NCBI RefSeq assembly: GCF_014306105.1 | Contig: NZ_JACRVF010000007.1 | Span: 62,001-126,000, forward strand | DNA from: Pontibacter cellulosilyticus | GTDB taxonomy: Bacteria > Bacteroidota > Bacteroidia > Cytophagales > Hymenobacteraceae | Direction: 5' to 3' | Length of the DNA: 64,000 bases | In this document: one piece after another, positions 34,241-43,285 of the stretch | Position numbering within the stretch: position 1 is the first letter of the stretch | How the letters are laid out: each line of letters starts with the position of its first letter | The notes under the pieces: model-generated | What the model was told of the DNA's origin: nothing | Database searches by the model: none | Seen by the model: only the letters and a program-made list of their open reading frames with translations | Position numbers and translations under genes: made by a program

Positions 34241-35911
34241 TTAAGCAAGCTTCTTATAGCGGATTCGCTTCGGCTCAATGTCGCCCATACGCTTCTTCTT
34301 ATTCTCTTCGTACTCAGTGTAGTTACCCTCAAACCAGTATACCTGCGAGTCGCCTTCAAAAGCAAGGATGTGCGTACAGATACGGTCCAGGAACCAACGG
34401 TCGTGAGAGATGATAACGGCGCAACCGGCGAAGTTCTCAAGCGCGTCTTCCAGCGCACGGATCGCGTTCACGTCCAGGTCGTTGGTTGGCTCATCGAGTA
34501 ATAGTAAGTTGCCGCCTTCTTTCAGCGTCATGGCCAGGTGCACGCGGTTACGCTCACCACCCGACAGCTTCTCTACCTTCTTCTCCTGGTCACCACCCGA
34601 GAAGTTGAACTTGCTAACATAGGCACGTGAGTTAACCTGGCGTCCGGCCATCATCATATGCTCCGTACCACCTGAGATCACCTCAAACACCGACTTAGTC
34701 GAGTCAAGGTTAACGTGCTCCTGATCTACGTAAGAAGTCTGCACCGTAGAGCCCACCTCAAAGTTGCCTGCATCCGGCTTTTCCTGGCCAGTTATCAGCT
34801 TAAACAGAGTAGTTTTACCGGCGCCGTTCGGGCCGATGATACCCACGATACCACCTTGCGGAAGGGCAAAGTTAAGGTCTTCGAACAGCAGCTTATCGCC
34901 GTAGGCTTTGCTTACATGGTGCGCCTCTACGACCTGGCTACCCAAACGTGGGCCATCAGGTATGAAAAGCTCCAGTTTCTCTTCTTTCTTGGATGCATCT
35001 TCGCTGGCTAGTTTATCATATTGGCTAATACGCGCCTTAGATTTGGCATGACGGGCTTTCGGGGCCATACGCACCCACTCCAACTCGCGCTGTAATGTTT
35101 TCTGGCGCTTGCTTTCGGTTTTCTCCTCTTTGGCAAGGCGGGCAGCCTTCTGCTCTAACCAGCTGCTATAGTTGCCTTTCCACGGAATACCTTCGCCACG
35201 GTCCAGTTCCAGAATCCATCCGGCCACGTTGTCCAGGAAGTAACGGTCGTGGGTTACGGCGATAACAGTACCTTTGTACTGCTGCAGGTGCTGCTCCAAC
35301 CAGTCAACAGACTCAGCGTCCAGGTGGTTGGTAGGCTCGTCCAGCAATAGCACGTCTGGCTCCTGCAACAACAGGCGGCAAAGGGCCACGCGGCGCTTCT
35401 CACCACCCGACAGGTTACCGATGATAGCATCTTCCGGTGGTGTGCGCAAGGCATCCATGGCACGCTCCAGGCGGTTATCCAATTCCCAGGCGTTATAGTG
35501 GTCAAGTTTCTCCTGCACCTCACCCTGGCGCTGAATAAGCTTGTTCATCTCATCGTCGGTCATCTCCTCGGCAAACTTCATGTTTATCTCGTCGAACTCC
35601 TTCAACAAAGCCACCACTTCGCTTACGCCTTCTTCTACAACCTCACGCACTGTTTTGGTTGGGTCTAGCTGCGGCTCCTGCTCCAGGTAGCCAACACTGT
35701 ATCCTGGACTCCAGACTACTTCACCCTGAATCTGCTTATCAACTCCGGCAATGATTTTCAACAAGCTCGACTTACCAGAACCGTTCAGGCCCAGCACGCC
35801 AATCTTAGCGCCGTAGAAAAAAGACAGGTAAATATTTTTAAGCACTTGTTTCTGAGGCGGGTAGATTTTGCTTACCCCAGCCATCGAGAAAATAATGGTT
35901 TCGTTACTCAT
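34241..35911 (-). CDS. ettA: Energy-dependent translational throttle protein EttA (ABC-F)
   Basis: The 556-residue cytosolic protein has two ABC domains, with Walker A GLNGSGKS and GPNGAGKT, signatures LSGGEKRR and LSGGERN, and Walker [12 protein letters not shown] and [11 protein letters not shown]. They are joined by the linker that contacts tRNA in the ribosomal E site. EttA gates the first peptide bond according to ATP/ADP. The N-terminus ([14 protein letters not shown]) and C-terminus are typical of EttA rather than Uup or resistance ABC-F proteins. It stands alone, with its own terminator. Confidence 0.95.
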   Translation of the reverse strand: MSNETIIFSMAGVSKIYPPQKQVLKNIYLSFFYGAKIGVLGLNGSGKSSLLKIIAGVDKQIQGEVVWSPGYSVGYLEQEPQLDPTKTVREVVEEGVSEVVALLKEFDEINMKFAEEMTDDEMNKLIQRQGEVQEKLDHYNAWELDNRLERAMDALRTPPEDAIIGNLSGGEKRRVALCRLLLQEPDVLLLDEPTNHLDAESVDWLEQHLQQYKGTVIAVTHDRYFLDNVAGWILELDRGEGIPWKGNYSSWLEQKAARLAKEEKTESKRQKTLQRELEWVRMAPKARHAKSKARISQYDKLASEDASKKEEKLELFIPDGPRLGSQVVEAHHVSKAYGDKLLFEDLNFALPQGGIVGIIGPNGAGKTTLFKLITGQEKPDAGNFEVGSTVQTSYVDQEHVNLDSTKSVFEVISGGTEHMMMAGRQVNSRAYVSKFNFSGGDQEKKVEKLSGGERNRVHLAMTLKEGGNLLLLDEPTNDLDVNAIRALEDALENFAGCAVIISHDRWFLDRICTHILAFEGDSQVYWFEGNYTEYEENKKKRMGDIEPKRIRYKKLA

Positions 35912-36066
35912 ACTTTAGCTTTATGATTGTTTGCTTATTTTTTGCTGCTGTTGGACGTGGTTATACGCGAGGGCACCACATTCACTAAAATTTCCCTAAA
36001 TATTTCGTACTGAATCACAAATATCGCAAAAAATCATGTCTTTGTGCTTCACAAAATTGATTTGAA

Positions 36067-36222
36067 ATGATTAAACTTGTAAAAACTGTATGGGTAAAGT
36101 GTGCCCAAACTTACTTTAGCACCAGGCCCGGCTTTATCTTGTTCCTATGGCTGCTGCACTACAAGCAGAATTTAGAGAACGCTGATAGCCAACCTGCGTA
36201 TGTTACAGTTAGTTTAAACTAA
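36067..36222 (+). CDS. Candidate small ORF (51 aa) in the ettA-DUF349 gap
   Basis: This ATG frame fills the middle of the 352-base region between ettA and the DUF349 gene. It encodes a basic N-terminus (MIKLVKTVWVK), a hydrophobic patch GFILFLWLLHY (about 24-34) and a polar tail ending VTVSLN. A possible but imperfect -7 element (TGTCTTTG, 36037-36044) lies 22 bases upstream. No homologue is recognised and chance is not excluded. The rest of the gap shows nothing clear. Confidence 0.3.
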   Translation: MIKLVKTVWVKCAQTYFSTRPGFILFLWLLHYKQNLENADSQPAYVTVSLN

Positions 36223-36263
36223 ACGCCTTACCCTTTTTTCGATCCATAACCCAATCCAGTAAC

Positions 36264-37577
36264 ATGGAAAACAACAACCTATTGGAAGAAGCCAAAAAAT
36301 ATGGCTTTATTCAAGACCAGCAAGTGTGGTTAAAGCCCTTTATGAATTACCCAGCCAGACAGGTGGGTGAGGTAAAAGAGTCAGAAGATGATTCGCTGGT
36401 ATACTTCGCTAAGCGTTTCGAAATGTTCCAAGGCAAGGTAAACAGCCTGCTGGAGCGTATCGCAACCTCCGAAAACAAAGGCTCCTTTTTGATGAAGGTG
36501 CTGCACATGAAAGAGCAGGTAGGCAACTATGATGCTCTTGGCGATTTTGAGCAGGTCTACCATACGCTTACCAAGGCAGAGGAAGACATCAACGAAACCA
36601 TAAAACAGAATCGCGAAAAAAATCTCTCTACAAAAATTGCCCTGATACAGGAAGCAGAGGCACACAGCAACAGCATTGAGTGGAAAGAAGCCACTGAAAA
36701 GCTGAAAGACCTGCGCAGCACCTGGATCAAAACCGGCCCTGTAGAAAAAGAACTGACCGACGAAATAGAAGAGCGTTTCCGGAATGCCATCGATAAGTTT
36801 TTTGAGCGTAAGAAAAACTACTTCGAGGACAAGAAGCGCATGCTCAACCGCACATACGAGCGGTACAGAGACCTTATCAGGCAATCGGTGGCTTTACAGA
36901 ACTCAGAGGACTGGGAAGGCACTACAGCCAAACTAAAGCAACTCCAAAACCAGTGGAAAGAAGTAGGCGGCAACCTGCCACGCAAAACCACCACTAACCT
37001 GTGGACGGAGTTCCGCAAGGCACACAACCATTTCTTTGACCGCCTGAAGCAGAAAATAAACAACGAGAAGAACGAGTCGAGGGAGAAGTACTACGAGGTT
37101 AACTTCGAGCGCAAGAAAGAATTGGCTATACAAGCCGAAAAGCTGCTGCAGCAAAACAGCCTGAATGATGCCGTTAAAGGCGCTAAAGAACTGCAGGCCG
37201 AGTGGAAAAAGGTAGGACCTGTGCACCCAAGTGTGTCAGATATGATCTGGGAACGCTTTATCAAAGCCTGCGACAGGGTATTTGAGATGAGCAGCCTAGA
37301 GCATTACATCCGTAAGCGCCAGCAAGCCGGAAACGAAACCTTTACTGAAACAGACGGTTTACAGGCACGCATCAACGCACTAAGGGATTTCATCAAATCC
37401 GACAAAAACGAGCTGAGCCTTTTAGAAGACAACTTAGGCAAGTTGAGTGATGCGCCTGGCAACGACTCGTTCCGCAACATGTTGAAGGGTAAAATCCGTA
37501 ACTTTAACCGCAAGATCAACACCAAGCAGGAACTAATCGAGATGTTTCAGGGCCAGTTGAGCGCCATAACTAAGTAA
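36264..37577 (+). CDS. DUF349 repeat protein
   Basis: The 437-residue acidic and basic, highly helical protein carries repeated DUF349 units (about 100-345), each with a pattern like LKQLQNQWKEVG or AKELQAEWKKVGPV followed by LWTEFRKAHNHFFD or IWERFIKACDRVFE. Coiled-coil segments fill the ends. It is cytosolic and of unknown biochemical function; it is one of the very common conserved proteins of Bacteroidota. It is a single gene with a strong terminator. Confidence 0.9.
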   Translation: MENNNLLEEAKKYGFIQDQQVWLKPFMNYPARQVGEVKESEDDSLVYFAKRFEMFQGKVNSLLERIATSENKGSFLMKVLHMKEQVGNYDALGDFEQVYHTLTKAEEDINETIKQNREKNLSTKIALIQEAEAHSNSIEWKEATEKLKDLRSTWIKTGPVEKELTDEIEERFRNAIDKFFERKKNYFEDKKRMLNRTYERYRDLIRQSVALQNSEDWEGTTAKLKQLQNQWKEVGGNLPRKTTTNLWTEFRKAHNHFFDRLKQKINNEKNESREKYYEVNFERKKELAIQAEKLLQQNSLNDAVKGAKELQAEWKKVGPVHPSVSDMIWERFIKACDRVFEMSSLEHYIRKRQQAGNETFTETDGLQARINALRDFIKSDKNELSLLEDNLGKLSDAPGNDSFRNMLKGKIRNFNRKINTKQELIEMFQGQLSAITK

Positions 37578-37597
37578 TTGCAAACATAGTATAGAAG

Positions 37598-37630
37598 CGC
37601 CTGCTACAGCTGTAGCAGGCGTTTTTTTTT
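37598..37630 (+). terminator. Rho-independent terminator of the DUF349 gene
   Basis: A perfect palindrome (CGCCTGCTACAG/CTGTAGCAGGCG, 37598-37621) is followed by a run of T. Classical intrinsic terminator. Confidence 0.9.
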
Positions 37631-37780
37631 GCTCAAACACAAGCACTTCACCTCTTGTTAGAATTGCACGAAAAAATATGTGCGTTTTTGAACATTTGTG
37701 CCTTATTTGCGTTGTGTTGTTAAAAACAGACAAAAAAGCAATTTATTTGAGTAAAAAATTTTAGTTTTTATATTTATTCA

Positions 37781-37788
37781 TACTTTTG
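37781..37788 (+). promoter_or_regulatory. -7 element and ribosome binding site of the DUF2795 gene
   Basis: TACTTTTG matches TAnnTTTG and is followed by C. A purine-rich AAAGGAGA lies about 8 bases before the ATG at 37831, unusually strong for this phylum, so high expression is plausible. The -33 element is unclear. Confidence 0.35.
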
Positions 37789-37830
37789 CAATCCATTCAA
37801 AACAGCCAATAAGTTAAAGGAGAAAATACT

Positions 37831-38052
37831 ATGTACTGGACACTTGAATTAGCCTCATACCTGGAAGATGCACCCTGGCCAGCAACAAAAGACGAGTTAA
37901 TCGACTTTTCAATTCGCTCAGGTGCCCCAATGGAAGTTGTAGAAAACCTACAAGCCCTGGAAGACGACGGACAGCCTTACGAGAACATCGAAGAGATCTG
38001 GCCTGATTATCCTACGAAAGAGGATTTCATGTTTAACGAAGACGAGTACTAA
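37831..38052 (+). CDS. DUF2795 small acidic protein
   Basis: The 73-residue protein starts MYWTLELASYLEDAPWPATKDELIDFS and ends with a strongly acidic tail (EDFMFNEDEY). This matches the DUF2795 family, conserved in Bacteroidota and other phyla, whose function is unknown. A good SD-like sequence and a -7 element precede it, suggesting strong constitutive expression. It is a single cytosolic gene followed by an AT-rich palindromic repeat. Confidence 0.88.
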   Translation: MYWTLELASYLEDAPWPATKDELIDFSIRSGAPMEVVENLQALEDDGQPYENIEEIWPDYPTKEDFMFNEDEY

Positions 38053-38055
38053 GGC

Positions 38056-38141
38056 TAATTAGAAATTACGAATTAGGAATTAGAAATTGCTCTTAAAGGA
38101 TACTCACATTTCTAATTTTGAATCTCTAATTTTTAATTAAT
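38056..38141. repeat. AT-rich imperfect palindromic intergenic element
   Basis: The left half (AATTAGAAATTACGAATTAG, then AATTAGAAATT) is mirrored imperfectly by the right half (ATTTCTAATTTTGAATCTC, then TAATTTTTAATT). It fills the space between the DUF2795 gene and the ABC ATPase gene. A similar element lies at 60181-60279. Confidence 0.5.
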
Positions 38142-38147
38142 CTGATC

Positions 38148-38873
38148 TTGATCGTTGAAGTAAAAAACTTGGTTGCGGGTTATGGCCATAGGGTCCTGAT
38201 TCGCAACCTTTCTTTTTCTGTACCCTCTCCTGCCTTTGTGGCAATTATTGGCCATAACGGTGCAGGCAAAACAACCTTTTTCAAAGCTTTTCAGCAGAAA
38301 ATCGATTATGAAGGGCAACTGCTGCTACATAACCAAGACCTGAAGCAACTTTCCAATCCTGCTGAAAAAGGCCTGCTCTCTTACCTCCCGCAGAAAAACG
38401 TAATAAACTTCCCGATAAAGGTGCACGACCTGGTAGTGATGGGCTTATTCCGGAAGAAGCGATTTTTTGAGAATTACGATACCGCAGATTATACACAGGC
38501 AGCTCAAATATTAGAGCAATTGCAACTCTCCCACCTCATCGACCACGACTTCACGACTTTATCCGGAGGAGAGCAACAGCTAGTATGGCTGGCACAACTG
38601 ATGCTGCAGGACGCTGAGATCATATTTTTAGATGAGCCGACCCAACAGTTGGATGTATACTATAAAAATAAGGTATTTAGCCTGCTGCAGGATTGGGCGA
38701 TAACAAAGGGCAAAACCATACTTTGCATCACACACGACTTGAGTAACCTGGTCCCTCTGCAGGGCTACCTGCTAAACCTTTCTAAGCCTGAACCTATACT
38801 TGAACCTATTTCAGCTGAGGTTGTTCAGGAGAATCAAGTTTTTCTGGAGGCTGGGCGGCAGGTAATTTCATAG
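38148..38873 (+). CDS. Orphan ABC transporter ATPase (FecE/HmuV-like)
   Basis: Translation most likely starts at TTG (38148), giving 241 residues; no ATG precedes the conserved N-terminus (EVKNLVAGYG). Walker A GHNGAGKTT, Q-loop LPQKNVINFP, signature LSGGEQQ, Walker B IIFLDEP and H-loop ITHD are all intact. The overall pattern resembles ATPases of iron-chelate, haem or zinc importers. No permease or binding-protein gene is adjacent, so its partner is elsewhere. It is separated from the ispD gene by a nested inverted-repeat element. Confidence 0.85.
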   Translation: MIVEVKNLVAGYGHRVLIRNLSFSVPSPAFVAIIGHNGAGKTTFFKAFQQKIDYEGQLLLHNQDLKQLSNPAEKGLLSYLPQKNVINFPIKVHDLVVMGLFRKKRFFENYDTADYTQAAQILEQLQLSHLIDHDFTTLSGGEQQLVWLAQLMLQDAEIIFLDEPTQQLDVYYKNKVFSLLQDWAITKGKTILCITHDLSNLVPLQGYLLNLSKPEPILEPISAEVVQENQVFLEAGRQVIS

Positions 38874-38908
38874 CCTGTCTGAATCAGGATTTTCAGGATT
38901 ATAGGATC

Positions 38909-39199
38909 AGGAGGATTGTATTGCAGTACCGGGCCAACCACCCCTAACCCCTTCTTATCCAAGGCAGGGAATTTTACTTACTACTTGCAATCATAATAGC
39001 AATTGTTTTTCATTTGTCATCCTGCAAGTGGCACATCCCAGACTTGTTCCGGGGAACGCAGTTTAAAGGAGGTCAAGCAGAAGCTACTATGCCTATACTT
39101 TTACTGGAGTAATGCGAGAGTTCCCTGCCTTGGATAAGGAGGGGTTAGGGGTTGGAATCCTTTTTACAAATCACTCCTAGTAATCAACCCAATCCTCCT
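38909..39199. repeat. Nested inverted-repeat (REP/MITE-like) element
   Basis: The main arms, 38934-38971 and 39121-39155, are complementary over 34 of 35 positions apart from a 3-base insertion; the shared core is CTTATCCAAGGCAGGGAA. They enclose 149 bases without an ORF. An outer pair, AGGAGGATTG (38909-38918) and its complement (39190-39199), reaches the ispD stop. It accounts for nearly all of the 325-base gap. No transposase or target duplication was identified. Confidence 0.6.
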
Positions 39200-39876
39200 T
39201 AATTACCACTCGCGAAAGATTCTGCCAAGATCAAATCTTCTGGTGTGGTGATTTTGATGTTGCGATAGCTGCCTTCTACTAAAGTTATACTCTCGCCTAT
39301 ACTTTCCACTACCGAGGCGTCGTCGGTGAAGTACTCCTGCTCTGGCTGCTCGTAGGCTTTGCGAAGTATACTTGCCTGGAAAACCTGCGGCGTTTGCACC
39401 AGTTTATACTTTGTGCGCGGCACTGCGCGGCTTCCTTCTTCTGTCAGTTCCCTGATGGAGTCTTTTGGTGAAACGGCTACCACAGCGCTGCCATACTTTG
39501 TCGCGGCTACATAGGCTGCCTGTATTGTCTCAACCTCTACAAATGGGCGCACACCGTCATGCACAGCAATCAAACCATCTCCCATTACGGCACCTAGTCC
39601 ATTTTTTACCGAGCCAAAACGTGTTGTGCCTCCGGCCACTGTCATATGGAAAAGCTTAAAGTTATGCTTGCGGCACAATTCACGCCAAGTAGTTAACTGC
39701 TCCTGCGGCAGTACCACTATCAACCTGATAGCAGGGTTATACTTATAGAAGCGCTCTATCGTGTGCATAAGTATAGGTTTACCAGCCACTTCTATAAACT
39801 GCTTGGGAAGGTCGTGCTGCATGCGGGCACCGGTGCCGCCAGCTACAATAATTGCATATTCCGGGAGTTGAGCCAT
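39199..39876 (-). CDS. ispD: 2-C-methyl-D-erythritol 4-phosphate cytidylyltransferase
   Basis: IspD transfers CMP from CTP to MEP in the non-mevalonate isoprenoid pathway. The N-terminal AIIVAGGTGARMQHDLPKQF carries the nucleotide-binding loop (IspD form of GGxGxRM...PKQ). VHDGVRPFV is the substrate region, followed by KLVQTPQVF and, near the C-terminus, NIKITTPEDLILAE. At 225 residues it is of normal length and cytosolic. The gene contains several copies of the window heptamer, including a palindromic AAGTATACTT at 39364-39373. Confidence 0.95.
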   Translation of the reverse strand: MAQLPEYAIIVAGGTGARMQHDLPKQFIEVAGKPILMHTIERFYKYNPAIRLIVVLPQEQLTTWRELCRKHNFKLFHMTVAGGTTRFGSVKNGLGAVMGDGLIAVHDGVRPFVEVETIQAAYVAATKYGSAVVAVSPKDSIRELTEEGSRAVPRTKYKLVQTPQVFQASILRKAYEQPEQEYFTDDASVVESIGESITLVEGSYRNIKITTPEDLILAESFASGN

Positions 39877-39932
39877 ACAACAAAGATAAGTTTTACAGTG
39901 CCGAGTTCCGAATGATGAGTTCTGGCTATACT

Positions 39933-40562
39933 TTACTCACAGGTTGCAAGTGCCTCCACGTCTGTAGCATGGATCAGGTGCAGGTTACGGGTTATCTTTT
40001 CCACATTCCAGTTCCACCAGCCTATATTTAGCAACTGCTGGACTTGATCCTCCGTGAAGCGCATTTTTACCACCACGGCAGGGTTCCCGGCTACTATGGC
40101 ATAGTCTGGTACGTCTTTGGTTACAACTGCCTTAGTTGCCACTATTGCTCCGTTGCCTATTCTAACGCCCGGCATGATCACTGCTTCGGTGCCTATCCAC
40201 ACATCATTTTCCACCACAGTGTCTCCTTTCATAGGATAGGCCACACGATTTGATATACTTTCCCAGCCACTCCCGAAGATCTGAAACGGGTAGCTGGAAA
40301 TAGGCTTGGTTTCGTGGTTACCGCCGTTCATGATAAACTTTACACCGGATGCAATGGCACAGAATTTACCGATCAGCAGCTTATCCCCGATAAAATCGAA
40401 GTGGTAGAGCACGTTCTTTTCAAAGTTGCTTGGGTCCTCCAGGTCGTCGTAGTAAGTATAATCTCCTACTTCAATGTTAGGGTTCTGGATGATGTTTTTC
40501 AAGAAAACCAGCTTTTTGTAGTGCGGCAGCGGGTAAGTGATAGTTGGATCTGGTCCAGTCAT
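39933..40562 (-). CDS. Vat-type xenobiotic O-acetyltransferase
   Basis: The 209-residue left-handed beta-helix (hexapeptide) enzyme aligns by eye along its length with Vat proteins that acetylate streptogramin [28 protein letters not shown], the catalytic histidine in MNGGNHE (His83), [29 protein letters not shown] and a final WWNW. Vat enzymes are clinically known on plasmids, but chromosomal homologues are widespread and may act on other alcohols. It lies between ispD and queA on the same strand, after the queA terminator. Confidence 0.88.
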   Translation of the reverse strand: MTGPDPTITYPLPHYKKLVFLKNIIQNPNIEVGDYTYYDDLEDPSNFEKNVLYHFDFIGDKLLIGKFCAIASGVKFIMNGGNHETKPISSYPFQIFGSGWESISNRVAYPMKGDTVVENDVWIGTEAVIMPGVRIGNGAIVATKAVVTKDVPDYAIVAGNPAVVVKMRFTEDQVQQLLNIGWWNWNVEKITRNLHLIHATDVEALATCE

Positions 40563-40599
40563 AGTTTTATGGTTTTTGTCAGAACTAAAAGTATAAAAA

Positions 40600-40626
40600 A
40601 TGCCCCAACCAGTCAGGTTGGGGCAT
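40600..40626 (-). terminator. Terminator of queA
   Basis: ATGCCCCAACC/GGTTGGGGCAT stem with a 5-base loop, an A run on its left (T run on the minus strand) and an AAGTATA copy at about 40589. It lies between the queA stop and the Vat-type gene. Confidence 0.82.
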
Positions 40627-40650
40627 CTATATTTTAGGTAACGAATAAAG

Positions 40651-41697
40651 TTACAGGATAAGCATTACGTCGCCGTAGCTAAAGAAACGATATTTCTCTT
40701 TTACCGCCTCTCCGTAAGCTTTCATGATCAGTTCATAGCCACCAAAGGCAGCAGCCATCATCAGGAGCGTGCTCTCAGGCATATGGAAGTTAGTTACCAG
40801 GGCGTTCGCAATCTTAAAGTCATATGGAGGGAAGATAAAACGATCTGTCCAGCCTTCGTTCGGCTTCAGGCGGTTGTTCGCTGATACCGAAGACTCCAGT
40901 GCACGCATAGTAGTAGTACCAATGGCGCAAACACGCTTCTTGTTATCCAGTGCTTTGTTTACAAGCTCAGCAGTATCGGCAGGAACCATAAAGTTCTCTG
41001 AGTCCATTTTGTGCTTGGTCAGGTCTTCCACATCTACCGGACGGAAAGTACCCAAGCCTACGTGCAGTGTTATTGGAGCCATGTCAACGCCTTTGATCTC
41101 CAGGCGCTTCATTACCTCTTTTGTAAAGTGCAAACCTGCCGTTGGAGCAGCCACAGCACCTACGTTTTTAGCGTAAACTGTCTGGTAACGATCTCTGTCT
41201 TCCGGCTCAGCCTCACGCTTAATGTATTTCGGAAGCGGCGTTTCGCCCAAATCGTTAATGGTTTTATAGAACTCCTCGTCAGTACCATCAAACAAGAACT
41301 TGATGGTACGCCCACGCGATGTTGTATTGTCAATTACCTCGGCTACCAGGTCGCTGTCGCCAAAGTATAACTTATTACCTACTCGTATCTTACGCGCCGG
41401 ATCTACCAGCACATCCCACAGGTGAATATCTTTGTTTAGCTCGCGCAGCAGGAAAACCTCAATTTTGGCACCTGTTTTCTCTTTGTTGCCATACAGGCGG
41501 GCTGGGAACACCTTCGTGTCATTTACCACCATCACATCGCCATCATCGAAGTACTCCAGGATGTCTTTAAAAATGCGGTGCTCTATTTTGCCTGTGTCGC
41601 GGTGCACTACCATCATGCGCGACTCATCGCGGTTTTCGCTTGGGTGCGTTGCTAACAGGTTCTCAGGGAGGTCAAACTTAAATTCTGATAATTTCAT
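40651..41697 (-). CDS. queA: S-adenosylmethionine:tRNA ribosyltransferase-isomerase
   Basis: QueA makes epoxyqueuosine in tRNA by transferring and isomerising the ribosyl part of SAM. The 348-residue protein opens with [18 protein letters not shown] and contains [14 protein letters not shown], the signature [20 protein letters not shown] and [12 protein letters not shown]. It is full length and cytosolic. It is upstream of the Vat-type gene but separated from it by a terminator, so it is likely monocistronic. Confidence 0.96.
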   Translation of the reverse strand: MKLSEFKFDLPENLLATHPSENRDESRMMVVHRDTGKIEHRIFKDILEYFDDGDVMVVNDTKVFPARLYGNKEKTGAKIEVFLLRELNKDIHLWDVLVDPARKIRVGNKLYFGDSDLVAEVIDNTTSRGRTIKFLFDGTDEEFYKTINDLGETPLPKYIKREAEPEDRDRYQTVYAKNVGAVAAPTAGLHFTKEVMKRLEIKGVDMAPITLHVGLGTFRPVDVEDLTKHKMDSENFMVPADTAELVNKALDNKKRVCAIGTTTMRALESSVSANNRLKPNEGWTDRFIFPPYDFKIANALVTNFHMPESTLLMMAAAFGGYELIMKAYGEAVKEKYRFFSYGDVMLIL

Positions 41698-41892
41698 AAA
41701 TTTAATATTACGGTATTAAACTTTAAGTAAATGTGTCTGGCTATAAAACAGGCAAATACCCCACCGGGGTTTAACAAGCTTAACCCAGCAAAAAAACAAA
41801 AAATCGAGCCGCAAATTTACTTAGTTTGCCCGAATTATTCTTACTTTTAAGAAAATTACTTCTGCCCAACCAGATAATATTACCAGAAAACT

Positions 41893-43140
41893 ATGATATA
41901 CCTGCGCTTGATAGCTGAGAGCTTCCGTTTTGCATGGCAAGCGCTGCGCTCTAACCTGCTGCGTACTATTCTATCATTACTAGGGGTTACCATAGGTATA
42001 TTTGCCATCATCTCAGTTTTTACGCTGGTAGATTCGCTTGAGAAGAATGTGCGCGATAGCATGAGCTTTATAGGTGATAAGGTAATTTATGTGCAAAAGT
42101 GGCCTTGGTCTTTTGGGGGCAACTATCCGTGGTGGAAGTATTTTCAGCGACCTGAGCCTAATATGCGTGAGTTCAGGCTGCTGGAGCGCAACCTTACAAA
42201 TGATGCCGGAGCAGCTATTTTTGTAGACAAAGGAAACAACACTTTTAAGCAGGGCAGCAACAGCTTCTCTGACGCCAACTTAATGGGAGTAACCTTTGAG
42301 TATAACAAAGTAGCTGAAATTCCGATCGAAACCGGCCGCTATTTCATACCTCAGGAAGTTGACGGAGGGCGTAATGTAGTAATTATCGGCAGCGAAATGG
42401 CCACCGCGCTTTTCCCCTACACAGAGCCATTGGGGCAGCAGGTAAAGGTGGCAGGGCAAAAGCTTGTTGTAATCGGGGTAATGGAAAAGCAGGGCGAAAG
42501 CATGTTTGGTTTGCCTAACTACGACCAAATGGGTATTATTCCGTATGGTGCCTTCGCTAAAATGTTTGATGTTGGCCCAGATGGGCTCGGATCTACTATT
42601 TCTGTAAAAGGCCGCGAAGAGGATGCTGGCCTGCTGGAGTTAGAGTACGAAATACGTGGTTTGATGCGAAACATACGTGGCCTGCGGCCGCGCGATGAAG
42701 ATAATTTTGCTCTGAACCGGCCAGAGATGGCTACACAGGCAATTGGCGGTTTCTTTGAGGTAGTAGGTCTGGCGGGTTGGGTAATCGGTGGTTTTGCCAT
42801 ACTTGTGGGCGGCTTTGGCATCGCTAACATCATGTTCGTGTCTGTGAAAGAGCGCACCAACATTATCGGAATACAGAAATCATTGGGAGCTAAAAATTAT
42901 TTCATACTTTTCCAGTTCCTGTTCGAGTCAGTATTCCTGAGCTTAATTGGCGGAGGCATAGGCATTTTGCTTGTTTTCCTGCTCACGCTCATCCCGCAGG
43001 ATATGATGGAGGTATCTTTGTCGGTGGGCAACATTATACTTGGGCTTGGCGTATCGGCGGTGATAGGTATGCTCTCAGGGATAATTCCAGCTGTTTTAGC
43101 CTCAAATTTGGATCCTGTTATTGCAATACGCTCCAAATAG
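41893..43140 (+). CDS. MacB/FtsX-type ABC transporter permease
   Basis: The 415-residue protein has the MacB-type layout: one N-terminal transmembrane helix (LLRTILSLLGVTIGIFAIIS), a periplasmic domain of about 230 residues, and three C-terminal helices (VIGGFAILVGGFGIANIMFVS and after). The motif VKERTNIIGIQKSLGAK lies between TM2 and TM3. These proteins use mechanotransmission to act on periplasmic lipoproteins or toxins. No ATPase or fusion protein gene is adjacent, so partners are elsewhere. Confidence 0.9.
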   Translation: MIYLRLIAESFRFAWQALRSNLLRTILSLLGVTIGIFAIISVFTLVDSLEKNVRDSMSFIGDKVIYVQKWPWSFGGNYPWWKYFQRPEPNMREFRLLERNLTNDAGAAIFVDKGNNTFKQGSNSFSDANLMGVTFEYNKVAEIPIETGRYFIPQEVDGGRNVVIIGSEMATALFPYTEPLGQQVKVAGQKLVVIGVMEKQGESMFGLPNYDQMGIIPYGAFAKMFDVGPDGLGSTISVKGREEDAGLLELEYEIRGLMRNIRGLRPRDEDNFALNRPEMATQAIGGFFEVVGLAGWVIGGFAILVGGFGIANIMFVSVKERTNIIGIQKSLGAKNYFILFQFLFESVFLSLIGGGIGILLVFLLTLIPQDMMEVSLSVGNIILGLGVSAVIGMLSGIIPAVLASNLDPVIAIRSK

Positions 43141-43223
43141 ATATATTTACACCCTTGGTTGATTTGCAGTGCTTCCTCACTTGATGCAAAACACCCTTAA
43201 ATTTTATTTTATAGAGATGATGT

Positions 43224-43264
43224 GCGCCGACATATGCTGGCGCCTGGAGGCACGCGTGCCTCTA
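43224..43264. repeat. Tandem hairpins upstream of the LOG gene
   Basis: First stem: GCGCC (43224-43228) / GGCGC (43239-43243). Second: the perfect 16-base palindrome GAGGCACGCGTGCCTC (43247-43262). They sit 22 bases before the ATG at 43286, so they could be a terminator for the permease gene, a 5'-UTR structure, or a REP unit. Confidence 0.5.
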
Positions 43265-43285
43265 TGATGAAGATGACGAAAAATT

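Noticed and set aside
38874-39198. Degraded transposase gene inside the nested inverted-repeat element
   Set aside because: No frame of more than a few dozen codons and no recognisable transposase motif.
40651-41697. queA and the Vat-type gene as a two-gene operon
   Set aside because: A clear terminator lies between them.
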